A model generated the notes under the pieces. The model was not told the DNA's origin. It was given only the letters and a program-made list of their open reading frames with translations, and did no database searches. Both the position numbers and the translations under genes were made by a program. A stretch of DNA of 23,221 nucleotides from Candidatus Adlerbacteria bacterium (GTDB lineage Bacteria; Patescibacteriota; Minisyncoccia; Phycocordibacterales; SBAW01): NCBI GenBank assembly GCA_903824155.1, contig CAIJVL010000044.1:1-23221 (forward strand), given 5' to 3'. Each line of letters begins with the position of its first letter. The first letter of the stretch is position 1. Shown here one piece after another: positions 14,422 to 21,078 of the stretch.

Positions 14422-14517
14422 ATGTCTGAACGACAGGGACCAAACTGGCACGTCTACGCTTTCTGGGTTCTCATCATAGTATTAGGGACCATCGGAGCGG
14501 TAAAAATCTTTACCTAA
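14422..14517 (+). CDS. Membrane micropeptide, 31 residues
   Basis: ATG at 14422 follows AAGGAG at 14409-14414, a strong ribosome site. The peptide has a polar start (MSERQGPNWHVY) and one short hydrophobic helix (AFWVLIIVLGTIGAVKIF), and closes with TAA at 14515-14517, ten bases before a terminator hairpin. The ribosome site and the position between an upstream partner gene and the terminator make translation likely. It has no recognised family. A membrane helper of the 82-residue protein, such as a small subunit, is a possible role, but that is inference only. Confidence 0.65.
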   Translation: MSERQGPNWHVYAFWVLIIVLGTIGAVKIFT

Positions 14518-14526
14518 CCGAATCCC

Positions 14527-14560
14527 AAAACCCGTCGCATTCGTGCGGCGGGTTTTTGTT
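14527..14560 (+). terminator. Strong terminator with TTCG tetraloop
   Basis: AAAACCCGTCGCA (14527-14539) pairs with TGCGGCGGGTTTT (14544-14556), 13 bp with one G-U pair, across a TTCG loop, followed by TGTTTTG. It ends the small membrane protein unit. Confidence 0.93.
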
Positions 14561-14595
14561 TTGTTTGAATGTAATATACTAAAAACGAACTGTGG

Positions 14596-14617
14596 GTGGC
14601 TTGATATATCAAGCCAC
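14596..14617. promoter_or_regulatory. 22-bp perfect palindrome upstream of the TrpR-like gene (candidate operator)
   Basis: Half-site GTGGCTTGATA is followed directly by its exact complement. TTGATA inside it (14601-14606) lies exactly 17 bases before TATGCT (14624-14629), so the palindrome would cover the -35 of a promoter firing about 3 bases before the ATG at 14639. A second -10-like TATACT sits at 14575-14580, just upstream. A near copy occurs right after the gene at 15059. Confidence 0.65.
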
Positions 14618-14638
14618 TTCAACTATGCTCCGAGCACT

Positions 14639-15055
14639 ATGAAGGTAAAAGCTAAGCAACTGCCAGATAAACAACGAATCGAGGTTTTGGATACTTTATA
14701 CACAGCAGCTGGTACCGTACGGGGCCGTAGCGCCATGAAGCTTTTCTTGCGCGACTTATTGACCGAGAGTGAACGGATAATGCTTGGGCGGCGAATTATA
14801 ATCGCACGTAAATTAATTGCCGGAGAATCGCACAGGGATATTGAAGCACAAATGGGAGTCGGCAGAGATACCATTGGTCGTGTGCAAAGATGGCTTTGGG
14901 ATCAATTGCCTGGCTATGAACAGGCGGTCGCGGAACTAGAAAAAGAACTTGAAAAGCGGGCATTTAAAAAGCAATATGCGGAAAGCGCGTTATTCCGTCT
15001 TAAAAAGAAGTATCCCGCTCACTTTCTTTTGTTTCCATTTCCCAAAAAGAAATAG
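14639..15055 (+). CDS. TrpR-like transcriptional regulator (YerC/YecD family)
   Basis: A 138-residue helical protein. I chose the ATG at 14639, since the frame upstream passes through the palindrome and gives unlikely sequence. Residues about 5-90 match the YerC/YecD branch of the Trp repressor superfamily: L-L-T-E-S-E-R-I-M-L-G-R-R at 36-48 is the hallmark, followed by I-A-R-K-L-I-A-G-E-S-H-R-D-I-E-A-Q-M-G-V-G-R-D-T-I-G-R-V, a clear helix-turn-helix at about 56-77. The C-terminal 45 residues are charged and Lys-rich and unlike TrpR, ending F-P-F-P-K-K-K. Members of this branch are not known to bind tryptophan. Two similar palindromes flank the gene, so autoregulation is likely. Confidence 0.9.
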   Translation: MKVKAKQLPDKQRIEVLDTLYTAAGTVRGRSAMKLFLRDLLTESERIMLGRRIIIARKLIAGESHRDIEAQMGVGRDTIGRVQRWLWDQLPGYEQAVAELEKELEKRAFKKQYAESALFRLKKKYPAHFLLFPFPKKK

Positions 15056-15058
15056 GAG

Positions 15059-15080
15059 GTGGATTGATATATCAATCCAC
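15059..15080. repeat. 22-bp perfect palindrome after the TrpR-like gene
   Basis: Half-site GTGGATTGATA is followed by its exact complement, 3 bases after the TrpR-like stop codon. It differs from the upstream palindrome only in one symmetric pair. It lies between converging genes and could be a second operator or part of a hairpin terminator; the T-rich run starts 7 bases later. Confidence 0.7.
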
Positions 15081-15092
15081 TACCAATTATTT

Positions 15093-16118
15093 TTATTTAG
15101 ATTCTGTCTTGTTGTTGTCTATCGGGGCGAGGTTTTTGAGGAAGGCGTCGGCCGAATGCTCCCATGAAAATTTGAGGGCTTTGGTGCGGCACGCTTCCCT
15201 GTCTAACGTTAGACATTTTTGTGCAGCCTCGGCCAAGTCGTCACTCAAATAGCCGTCGACCCCCTCAGTAATGATGTCGCGCGGACCCAGCACATCGTGC
15301 GCGGCGACCGGCACGCCGCAGGCCAACGCCTCGAGCGCGGCCAAGCCAAACGTCTCCGTGCGCGAGGGGAAGACCATCACGTCGGCGCTGGAGAGATAGT
15401 CAACCAGCTCCTGCCCTTTTTTGTAGCCCACAAACGTCGCGTCCGGGTACTTTTGCTCCAGCTCTTCGCGGTCGGGGCCGTCGCCAATGACCAGCTTGGT
15501 GCCTTGCAGTTGCAATTGCAAAAAAGCTTCGGGATTTTTTTCCTGCGCCAGCCGGCTAAAAAATACGTAAACCGGTTTTTGCATGGGAGGGACCGGCGGC
15601 GCCAAGTTGCGCTTAAACAGTTCGGTATCAACGCCCAGCGGCACCACCGCCAAATTGGTAAAACGCTGCCCTTCTAATTCTTTTTTTAAACTCTCGGTTG
15701 ACACGAACGTCCGAACGGACGAATTATGAAAGCGGCGTGCAACGCTCATGACCACGCGGCGTAGGCCCTTGAGCCGCATATCTAAGTAAAAATGAAAATG
15801 GGTGTGGTACCACGTGGTAAAAGGCAGCTTGTTTTTGCGGCAATATCTGCGTGCGGCAAATCCCAGTGGCCCCTCGCTCTGGAGATGGATGGCATCGGGC
15901 TTAAAATCCGAAAGAATGCGGTTAAGCTGCCGCGCCGGAAAAAGGGCAAGGCGGATCTCGCGGTAAAAAGGTATCGTAACGCTTGTAAAGCTGCTTGGGT
16001 CAATAACCAGCACTTCATATCCGCGTGCCGCAAGTATCGAGCGTACTGTATCGGTGACCCGTACAACACCATTGACCTGCGGATACCATGCGTCAGTAAT
16101 AAGCGCTATTTTTTTCAT
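15093..16118 (-). CDS. Family 4 glycosyltransferase, probable mannosyltransferase type
   Basis: A 341-residue GT-B fold enzyme. The start M-K-K-I-A-L-I-T-D-A-W-Y-P-Q-V-N-G-V-V-R-V is characteristic of the GT4 group containing alpha-mannosyltransferases such as MgtA/PimB. Other family marks are Q-S-E-G-P-L-G at 80-86, T-W-Y-H-T-H-F at 102-108, P-L-G-V-D-T-E at 160-166, G-D-G-P-D-R at 212-217, and the donor-binding E-x7-E with Glu255 and Glu263 in R-T-E-T-F-G-L-A-A-L-E. Donor identity (GDP-mannose or UDP-sugar) cannot be proved from sequence. AGGA lies 8 bases before the ATG. The gene begins 8 bases after the DedA-like stop codon, so the two form an operon. A lipid or polyprenol acceptor in the inner membrane is likely. 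Confidence 0.92.
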   Translation of the reverse strand: MKKIALITDAWYPQVNGVVRVTDTVRSILAARGYEVLVIDPSSFTSVTIPFYREIRLALFPARQLNRILSDFKPDAIHLQSEGPLGFAARRYCRKNKLPFTTWYHTHFHFYLDMRLKGLRRVVMSVARRFHNSSVRTFVSTESLKKELEGQRFTNLAVVPLGVDTELFKRNLAPPVPPMQKPVYVFFSRLAQEKNPEAFLQLQLQGTKLVIGDGPDREELEQKYPDATFVGYKKGQELVDYLSSADVMVFPSRTETFGLAALEALACGVPVAAHDVLGPRDIITEGVDGYLSDDLAEAAQKCLTLDREACRTKALKFSWEHSADAFLKNLAPIDNNKTESK

Positions 16119-16126
16119 TACTAATC

Positions 16127-16741
16127 CTACTGTTTGCCGGTTACCTCTGCATCCTCCTTCATAAAGCGGCCGCGGAGGTACTTGCTGCCTATATAGTAAA
16201 GCCCGATCATAAGCGTAAGCCCCCCGACGGCGTACTGCACGTTTTCCAAAATTTTAGTGATATTGCCGCCGAGCGCATTGCCAAAAAAGTAGCCCAAAAG
16301 GAGCAGCGTGCCGTATTGCACAATTACCACCATAATCCCGTACCCAAAAAATAATCGCAGCGGCATCCTGACCACGCCCGCCACCACAATAAAGGCTGAG
16401 GCGATGCCGTACGACAATTTGCCAAGGAACATCGTTTTACCTGGATGATGCTCCCATAATTTTTCCACTTCCGAAAGGTGGTCCTCGGTAATCCCCAACT
16501 TTGCCATAAGCCGCTTTGCAAGCCTGGTGCCGGCGCCATAGTACCCAATGGCGTAATATACGCCGTCGAGCCCCACGTCGCGTACAAAAAACAAGAGCCC
16601 CAAAAGGTAGATGTTAAAGTACCCGGCTGCCGCCAATGTACCGGCCACAAAGGCCACTACGGGCCCCTCTAAAAAAGAAAGCGGCACCAAAATCCAGTAC
16701 CGGTATTCGATGACAATAGTGGTAATTGAGTCAAGTTGCAT
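16127..16741 (-). CDS. DedA/VTT-domain membrane protein
   Basis: A 204-residue integral membrane protein, first gene of a two-gene operon with the GT4 enzyme. I chose the ATG at 16741, which a TATACT precedes by 7 bases; the longer frame upstream enters the divergent gene. The first helix carries F-L-E-G-P-V-V-A-F-V-A-G-T-L-A-A-A-G at 23-40, the classic DedA entry. The second half has the F-L-G-K-L-S-Y-G-I-A-S-A-F-I-V-V-A-G block, in the place where typical DedA proteins read F-x-G-R-x-x-P-x-x-R; the Arg and Pro are missing here. DedA proteins act in lipid transport and in recycling undecaprenyl phosphate, which fits the glycosyltransferase and UppP nearby. The Arg/Pro change makes exact function uncertain. 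Confidence 0.85.
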   Translation of the reverse strand: MQLDSITTIVIEYRYWILVPLSFLEGPVVAFVAGTLAAAGYFNIYLLGLLFFVRDVGLDGVYYAIGYYGAGTRLAKRLMAKLGITEDHLSEVEKLWEHHPGKTMFLGKLSYGIASAFIVVAGVVRMPLRLFFGYGIMVVIVQYGTLLLLGYFFGNALGGNITKILENVQYAVGGLTLMIGLYYIGSKYLRGRFMKEDAEVTGKQ

Positions 16742-16767
16742 AAGGGATAGTATACTATATACAACTA
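16741..16767. promoter_or_regulatory. Divergent promoters with overlapping -10 elements
   Basis: Only 25 bases separate the DedA start (16741, minus) from the PAP2-like start (16767, plus). The centre is the palindrome AGTATACT at 16749-16756, which gives TATACT on each strand (16751-16756 plus, 16749-16754 minus). The minus start is 7 bases from its -10. The plus start is 10 bases away, or 5 if TATATA at 16756-16761 is used. Neither gene has a Shine-Dalgarno site. Confidence 0.6.
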
Positions 16768-17471
16768 TGGAAGCCGCCAAGCAACTGATCAAACGAGAGC
16801 GCCTCTGGGGCCACAAAAGCCCCCACCTTGAAATTGCGCGGCGGCACCGCAGACATTGGGTAGAGGAACATCGCTTTTTAGAAACGCTCATCTCGATAGC
16901 GGCGTTTTCCATTTGTTACTTTGTCATATTTCCCTACTCTATAAATTTTGCCAATACGCACGCCGGAGGCAGCGTACCCGATATCGTGCTCTCCAACATA
17001 CCCGTGTACAACGTGGTCGACTTTTTTGTGTACGGCATGTTTGCGCTTATTACTTTTATCGCGGCGCTGTGCGTACTCGACCCCAAAGGCTCGCCTTTTA
17101 TTCTTAACTGCCTCAGTATCTTTGTGTTGATTCGCTCGGTATTCGTATCGCTTACCCATTTGGGGCCGTTTACCACGCACGCCGTGAGCGATTTTGGCCC
17201 GACCATTACCAACGCTTTTTTTGGCGCGGACTTCTTTTTTTCGGGACACACCGGAGCGCCCTTTTTAATGGCGCTTATCTTTTGGGACAACAAGACCCTG
17301 CGGTATATCTTTTTAGTGTGGTCGGTCTTTTTTGGCGTCATTGTGCTCTTGGGACACCTCCATTACTCAATAGATGTACTTTCAGCCTTCTTCATCACCT
17401 ATACCATTTATCGCATCTGCATATGGCTCTTTCCGGCCGATTATATGCTCTTTAACAAGTACAAGCTATAA
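16767..17471 (+). CDS. PAP2-type phosphatase, sphingomyelin-synthase-like (PAP2_C)
   Basis: A 234-residue membrane protein with about six helices after a basic N-terminal tail of some 35 residues (rich in Arg and His). The start at 16767 follows the divergent promoter. Catalytic residues fit the lipid phosphatase/phosphotransferase fold: F-F-F-S-G-H-T at 156-162 with His161, and G-H-L-H-Y-S-I-D at 196-203 with His199 and Asp203, matching the H-Y-S/T-x-D spacing of sphingomyelin synthases and PAP2_C proteins. The classic K-x6-R-P motif of soluble PAP2 enzymes is not seen. A likely reaction is removal or transfer of a phosphate-linked head group on a lipid at the outer face. It is divergent from the DedA-GT4 operon, which suggests shared lipid or glycan work. 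Confidence 0.85.
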   Translation: MEAAKQLIKRERLWGHKSPHLEIARRHRRHWVEEHRFLETLISIAAFSICYFVIFPYSINFANTHAGGSVPDIVLSNIPVYNVVDFFVYGMFALITFIAALCVLDPKGSPFILNCLSIFVLIRSVFVSLTHLGPFTTHAVSDFGPTITNAFFGADFFFSGHTGAPFLMALIFWDNKTLRYIFLVWSVFFGVIVLLGHLHYSIDVLSAFFITYTIYRICIWLFPADYMLFNKYKL

Positions 17472-17567
17472 GGGAATCTGTAGGCTTCTTCATTAACTGT
17501 TCATATTCGTTAGGTATACTTTAAGCCAAGGGCCCAAACCCCATGAGTAGTAACCCAAAATAAATAT

Positions 17568-18257
17568 ATGCACTTATTGATAGTCGAAGACGAAGAGAAG
17601 CTCGCCAAGGCGCTTAAAAAAGGCCTCGAAATGAAGGGCTACGCAGTCGACTGGCTCCCTGACCCGCAAAAGGCGCTCAGCCGCATACTTCTCTACCGCA
17701 ACGAGTACGATCTTATTATTCTCGACTTGATGCTCCCCGGTATCGACGGTGCAACCATTACCGAAAGTGTCCGCAAAGAAAATGTCACCACGCCGATCAT
17801 CATCTTGACCGCGCGCAATGAGACCGAGCACAAAGTGGACCTTTTAAACAAAGGCGCCGACGACTATATCGTTAAGCCATTTTCTTTTGAAGAGCTGCTC
17901 TCGCGCATCAATGCAGTGCTGCGCCGCCCGCAAACCAGTCAGCCGGTAATCTTGCGCGTTGGCGAGCTTGAAATGAACGCATCTACCCGCACCGTTACCA
18001 AAGGCGGCGAGGAAGTGCCGCTGACGCTTAAAGAGTTTTCTTTACTAGAGTGCTTTATGCGGCAGCCTAACGAGGTGCTTTCGCGCGAAAAGCTGTTTGA
18101 CCATGTATGGGACTTTAACTCCCTGTCGTGGAGTAACGTGCTCGATGTGCACATGAAAAACCTTCGCAAAAAATTGCATGACGACCAATACAATACGCCG
18201 ATATTTGAGACAGTGCGTGGAGTGGGTTATCGCCTCGCGGGAGAAGTACAGGAATGA
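17568..18257 (+). CDS. OmpR-family response regulator
   Basis: A 229-residue two-domain regulator. The receiver spans 1-120 with the acidic pocket Glu7/Asp8/Glu9, phospho-acceptor Asp53 in I-I-L-D-L-M-L-P-G, Thr81 in L-T-A-R, and Lys103 in V-K-P-F. The C-terminal winged helix spans about 128-225, with L-T-L-K-E-F-S-L-L-E-C-F at about 151-162 and the recognition region S-N-V-L-D-V-H-M-K-N-L-R-K-K-L, ending in the typical V-R-G-V-G-Y-R-L wing. TATACT at 17515-17520 is a possible -10, giving a leader of roughly 40 bases. The partner kinase overlaps its 3' end, so the two form one operon. Target genes are unknown. Confidence 0.96.
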   Translation: MHLLIVEDEEKLAKALKKGLEMKGYAVDWLPDPQKALSRILLYRNEYDLIILDLMLPGIDGATITESVRKENVTTPIIILTARNETEHKVDLLNKGADDYIVKPFSFEELLSRINAVLRRPQTSQPVILRVGELEMNASTRTVTKGGEEVPLTLKEFSLLECFMRQPNEVLSREKLFDHVWDFNSLSWSNVLDVHMKNLRKKLHDDQYNTPIFETVRGVGYRLAGEVQE

Positions 18258-19254
18258 CCTGTTTTTCCGGACGACGCTCCAGATAATCACGCTGCAGGCT
18301 ATGCTGGTTTTAGTGTGCCTCTCGGCCTTCCTATTCTCGCTCTACAACCCAGCCGATGAGTGGTACGCGTTTGGCGGCGTGCTTGCCTTGAGCATTTTGT
18401 GCGGCGCTCTGTTGGCGCGTTTTACCTTGGGGCCGGCGCGCGATACCCTGCGCTACCAAAAGCTTTTTATTTCCAACGTGGCGCACGAGCTGCGCACGCC
18501 CCTTTCGGTCATAAAAACCTCGACCGAAGTGGGGCTTATTGACGACTCCCTTTCCAAAGACGCACGGCAAACCTTTAACGATATTCTTATAGAGCTAGAC
18601 CGGGTTTCGGAGATAATTAACAACCTCCTTTCTTTAAACACGCTAACCCGCCCCGAGCGCATGCAGTTTGGCAATGTCGAGCTGGGGCCTTTGGTTGAGT
18701 CGGTCGCCAAGCGCCACGCTATGCTGGCAAACGAGCGCGGGATCAAGGTACATATTAAAAAAGGTTCCTATACCGGCGTGTGGGGCAATGCGACCGCAAT
18801 CGAGCAGATTATCGCCAATCTGGTTATAAATGCCATAAGCTATACCCCGCGCGGACAAGGCGACCGCGTCGACATAGAAGTACGGCAGGAAGGCGGCATG
18901 ATACTGCTTGGCGTGTATGACAGCGGCATTGGCATCTCGCAAGAGGATCTCTTTCATATATTTGAGCCGTTTTACCGTGCCGATGTTTCGCGCGTGCGCA
19001 AGGTAAAAAAGAGCGGCACAGGGTTGGGGCTTACTATCGTTAACGAGATAGTGCGCGTACATCACGGCAAGATCCAAATACAAAGCGCGCTGCGCCGGGG
19101 CACGAGCGTATACGTATATTTGCCCCACGGTGACAATGCACCGGCTGAACAAAGCTCCGCCGAAAGTTCTCCGTCGGAAAAAACGAGCGAAATTTCACTT
19201 GATTTTTCCTCGCAGGGCGCAAAGCCCTCCACTTTTGCCACGGCAAACAGATGA
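18178..19254 (+). CDS. Membrane sensor histidine kinase, partner of the OmpR-type regulator
   Basis: A 358-residue kinase if the ATG at 18178 is used. That start overlaps the regulator by 80 bases; TTG 18205, GTG 18217 or CTG 18259 are alternatives, and the true start is uncertain. Two helices (about 33-57 and 62-81) enclose an extracytoplasmic loop of only about five residues, so it is an intramembrane-sensing type rather than one with a periplasmic sensor. HisKA carries His103 in N-V-A-H-E-L-R-T-P-L. The ATPase domain has its N-box around N-L-V-I-N-A-I-S-Y with Asn218, D-S-G-I-G at 248-252, F-E-P-F-Y-R at 262-267 and G-T-G-L-G-L at 280-285. The last 40 residues are Ser/Glu-rich and probably disordered. 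It would phosphorylate Asp53 of the neighbouring regulator. Confidence 0.94.
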   Translation: MTTNTIRRYLRQCVEWVIASREKYRNDLFFRTTLQIITLQAMLVLVCLSAFLFSLYNPADEWYAFGGVLALSILCGALLARFTLGPARDTLRYQKLFISNVAHELRTPLSVIKTSTEVGLIDDSLSKDARQTFNDILIELDRVSEIINNLLSLNTLTRPERMQFGNVELGPLVESVAKRHAMLANERGIKVHIKKGSYTGVWGNATAIEQIIANLVINAISYTPRGQGDRVDIEVRQEGGMILLGVYDSGIGISQEDLFHIFEPFYRADVSRVRKVKKSGTGLGLTIVNEIVRVHHGKIQIQSALRRGTSVYVYLPHGDNAPAEQSSAESSPSEKTSEISLDFSSQGAKPSTFATANR

Positions 19255-19319
19255 AGCTCTCACCTAAAAACATGCGTATTTCATTTGGGCTTCAGTGTAG
19301 GCGCGTATTCTTTGGTATA

Positions 19320-19546
19320 CAGGCGGCGATAGAGTCTCATAGAGACCGCTGTCACTTCCCCGGGAATTTCGGGGTTATAAAAACGAAGTCGAATATTAAA
19401 TAGGGTAACAGAAGTTTAAGCGATATGGAAAAACTTAGCGCTTGAGCCGAGGGGGCCTCGATACCAATACAGGGAGGGGCCCCCTCGGCGCGTCCGATGA
19501 GTAGCATCGGACGCGCCATTATCCCCCTTTTCTAAGGGGTTTTTGC
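19320..19546 (+). ncRNA. Candidate structured noncoding RNA (unknown class)
   Basis: The 326 bases between the kinase stop (19254) and the cupin start (19581) hold no convincing gene but are full of paired segments. In order: GTCTC/GAGAC hairpin (ATA loop); CCCCG/CGGGG hairpin; TTTAAGCG pairing with CGCTTGAG (two G-U pairs); a 12-bp perfect stem at 19446-19457 with 19478-19489; a 13-bp perfect stem at 19487-19499 with 19505-19517 that shares three bases with the previous stem; and a terminator. TATACA at about 19317-19322 is a weak -10, so the 5' end is uncertain. I looked for and did not see the conserved cores of tmRNA, RNase P RNA, SRP RNA or 6S RNA. It could instead be a cis-acting leader or only a stacked terminator. 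Confidence 0.5.
19523..19546 (+). terminator. Terminator ending the structured region
   Basis: CCCCTT at 19524-19529 pairs with AAGGGG at 19534-19539 across TTCT, followed by TTTTT. It lies before the cupin -10, so transcription from the kinase or RNA side stops here. Confidence 0.85.
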
Positions 19547-19568
19547 ATCCTCTTTCTGTTTTCCATCG

Positions 19569-19574
19569 TATAAT
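19569..19574 (+). promoter_or_regulatory. Perfect -10 TATAAT 6 bases before the cupin start
   Basis: TATAAT at 19569-19574, then GTAGAA, then ATG at 19581. There is no ribosome site. A TTGCAT 20 bases upstream (19543-19548) is a poorly spaced -35. A leaderless message is predicted. Confidence 0.65.
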
Positions 19575-19580
19575 GTAGAA

Positions 19581-19934
19581 ATGGAAGGCCTCTCTAACTA
19601 CGAGAAGGATATTCGTCCTTGGGGCGAGTACGAGAGATTTACGCTCAACGAGGCTTCGACGGTCAAAATAATCACGGTAAAGGCGGGCGAGGAGTTTAGC
19701 CTGCAAACGCACGCTCATCGCGATGAGTTTTGGCGCATCCTAAGCGGCTCCGGTACCATTACGCTTAACGATCAAACGCTTCCGGCAAAGGCCGGTGATG
19801 TTTTTTACAGCCCGCGTAACACCAAGCATCGGGCACAGAGCGGCCCCGAGGGCCTTACGTTCCTTGAAATAGCCTTTGGCGACTTTAACGAGTCGGACAT
19901 TACCCGCTTAGAGGACAAGTATGGCCGCGCATAA
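19581..19934 (+). CDS. Cupin like the C-terminal domain of type II mannose-6-phosphate isomerases
   Basis: A 117-residue single cupin domain. The opening R-P-W-G-E-Y-E-R-F at 12-20 and the S-L-Q-T-H-A-H-R-D-E-F-W-R-I-L-S-G block at 40-56 match the phosphomannose isomerase half of bifunctional PMI/GDP-mannose pyrophosphorylase enzymes. Candidate metal ligands are His44, His46, Glu49 and His83 (in N-T-K-H-R). The nucleotidyltransferase half is absent, so this would interconvert mannose-6-phosphate and fructose-6-phosphate, or act on a related sugar. The GH130 genes downstream release or build mannose-phosphate units, which fits that assignment, and the product fructose-6-phosphate is also the GlmS substrate. 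It is likely cytoplasmic. The next gene starts 22 bases after its stop. Confidence 0.85.
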   Translation: MEGLSNYEKDIRPWGEYERFTLNEASTVKIITVKAGEEFSLQTHAHRDEFWRILSGSGTITLNDQTLPAKAGDVFYSPRNTKHRAQSGPEGLTFLEIAFGDFNESDITRLEDKYGRA

Positions 19935-19956
19935 CGTGGTGCGTTTAGTTTGAGGT

Positions 19957-21060
19957 ATGTTGACCCTGCTATTTATATTACTGGCGCTTGTTCTTTTAAT
20001 TTTTGCGCTCTTTTGCCTGCTCCATTTTGGCGGCCCGCACGCGCTGTGGAAGGTCGAGCTCGACCGCCTGCCGCAAAATCCGGTGCTGGGGCCCATTGCA
20101 ACCAGCTGGTGGGAGTCGCAAGCGGTGTTTAACCCTGCAGCCGTGTACGAGGAGGGCCGCGTGCATCTCCTCTACCGGGCATTGGGCAACGACGGCGTCT
20201 CGCGCATCGGCTACGCCTCCAGCGCCGACGGCGTCCATTTTGATGAGCGGCTTCCCTACCCGGTGTTTACCCCTTCGCGCGACTTTAGTACCGCGCATGC
20301 GGGGCGCGTGTATCCGGCGCTCTCGTACAGCACGCAGTCGTACGCCTCGGGCGGCGGCTGGGGCGGCTCAGAGGACCCGCGCGTAGTAAAGCTCGAGGAC
20401 CATATGTACATGACCTTTACCGCGTTCGACGGATGGGGCTTCCTCCGGATGGCCATGTCGTCCATATCCGCCAAAAACTTTATTGAAAAGAACTGGAAGT
20501 GGAACGCGCCCATACTCCTCTCACCTCCGGGCGAGATAAACAAAAACTGGCTTATATTTCCCGAAAAGATAAACGGCCAGTATGCGATACTCCACAGCGT
20601 AACGCCGCAAATAAAAATTGAGTATGTCGACTCCCTCGACGTGTTTGACGGCCACACCCGCTTTATCAACGGCTCGACCCGCTCGGGCGGCCGCAAAGGC
20701 AAGTGGGACAGCATTGTACGCGGTGCCGGTGCGCCGCCCTTAAAGACCAAGTATGGCTGGCTGCTTTTGTATCACGGCTTTGACGAGCACCATCCGGAGG
20801 TCGGTTACAAAGTCGGCGCGATGCTGCTCGACTTACAAGCGCCCGAAAAGGTTCTGTACCGCTCATCCTCGCCCATACTTGAGTCCAAAGAGTGGTACGA
20901 AAATGACTGGAAGCCGGGCGTCACCTACGCCTCGGGCACGGTCATCATCGGCAACGACCTGTTCGTGTACTACGGCGGCGGCGACAAGCACATTGCGGTC
21001 GCCAAAAGTAACCTCGATGATTTTTTAAAGAATTTAATGAGCGCTCAAAATAAACAGTAG
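19957..21060 (+). CDS. Membrane-anchored GH130-family mannoside phosphorylase-like protein
   Basis: A 367-residue protein: one N-terminal helix (about 2-24, MLTLLFILLALVLLIFALF), then a five-bladed propeller-type GH130 domain. The family motif E-D-P-R is present with Glu139, Asp140, Pro141 and Arg142 (G-G-S-E-D-P-R). Other marks are V-F-N-P-A-A near 57-62, L-L-Y-R-A near 71-75, L-I-F-P-E-K-I-N-G-Q-Y, the closing W-L-L-L-Y-H-G, and Y-Y-G-G-G-D. GH130 enzymes phosphorolyse or hydrolyse beta-mannosides. The L-L-H-R segment usual in phosphorylases reads I-L-H-S here, so activity type is uncertain. A membrane anchor is unusual for this mostly soluble family. The basic residues after the helix would favour a cytoplasmic catalytic domain. 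Confidence 0.88.
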   Translation: MLTLLFILLALVLLIFALFCLLHFGGPHALWKVELDRLPQNPVLGPIATSWWESQAVFNPAAVYEEGRVHLLYRALGNDGVSRIGYASSADGVHFDERLPYPVFTPSRDFSTAHAGRVYPALSYSTQSYASGGGWGGSEDPRVVKLEDHMYMTFTAFDGWGFLRMAMSSISAKNFIEKNWKWNAPILLSPPGEINKNWLIFPEKINGQYAILHSVTPQIKIEYVDSLDVFDGHTRFINGSTRSGGRKGKWDSIVRGAGAPPLKTKYGWLLLYHGFDEHHPEVGYKVGAMLLDLQAPEKVLYRSSSPILESKEWYENDWKPGVTYASGTVIIGNDLFVYYGGGDKHIAVAKSNLDDFLKNLMSAQNKQ

Positions 21061-21078
21061 CATCCGTATAACCTAAGG

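Noticed and set aside
16742..16912. N-terminal extension of the DedA-like gene
   Set aside because: The extension would read through the divergent promoter and into the PAP2-like gene, and its residues are unlike a DedA N-terminus.
19255..19580. tmRNA, RNase P RNA, SRP RNA or a glmS-type ribozyme in the structured region
   Set aside because: I did not find the conserved cores of these RNAs, nor the tmRNA CCA-type 3' end; only generic stems are visible, so no known class is claimed.
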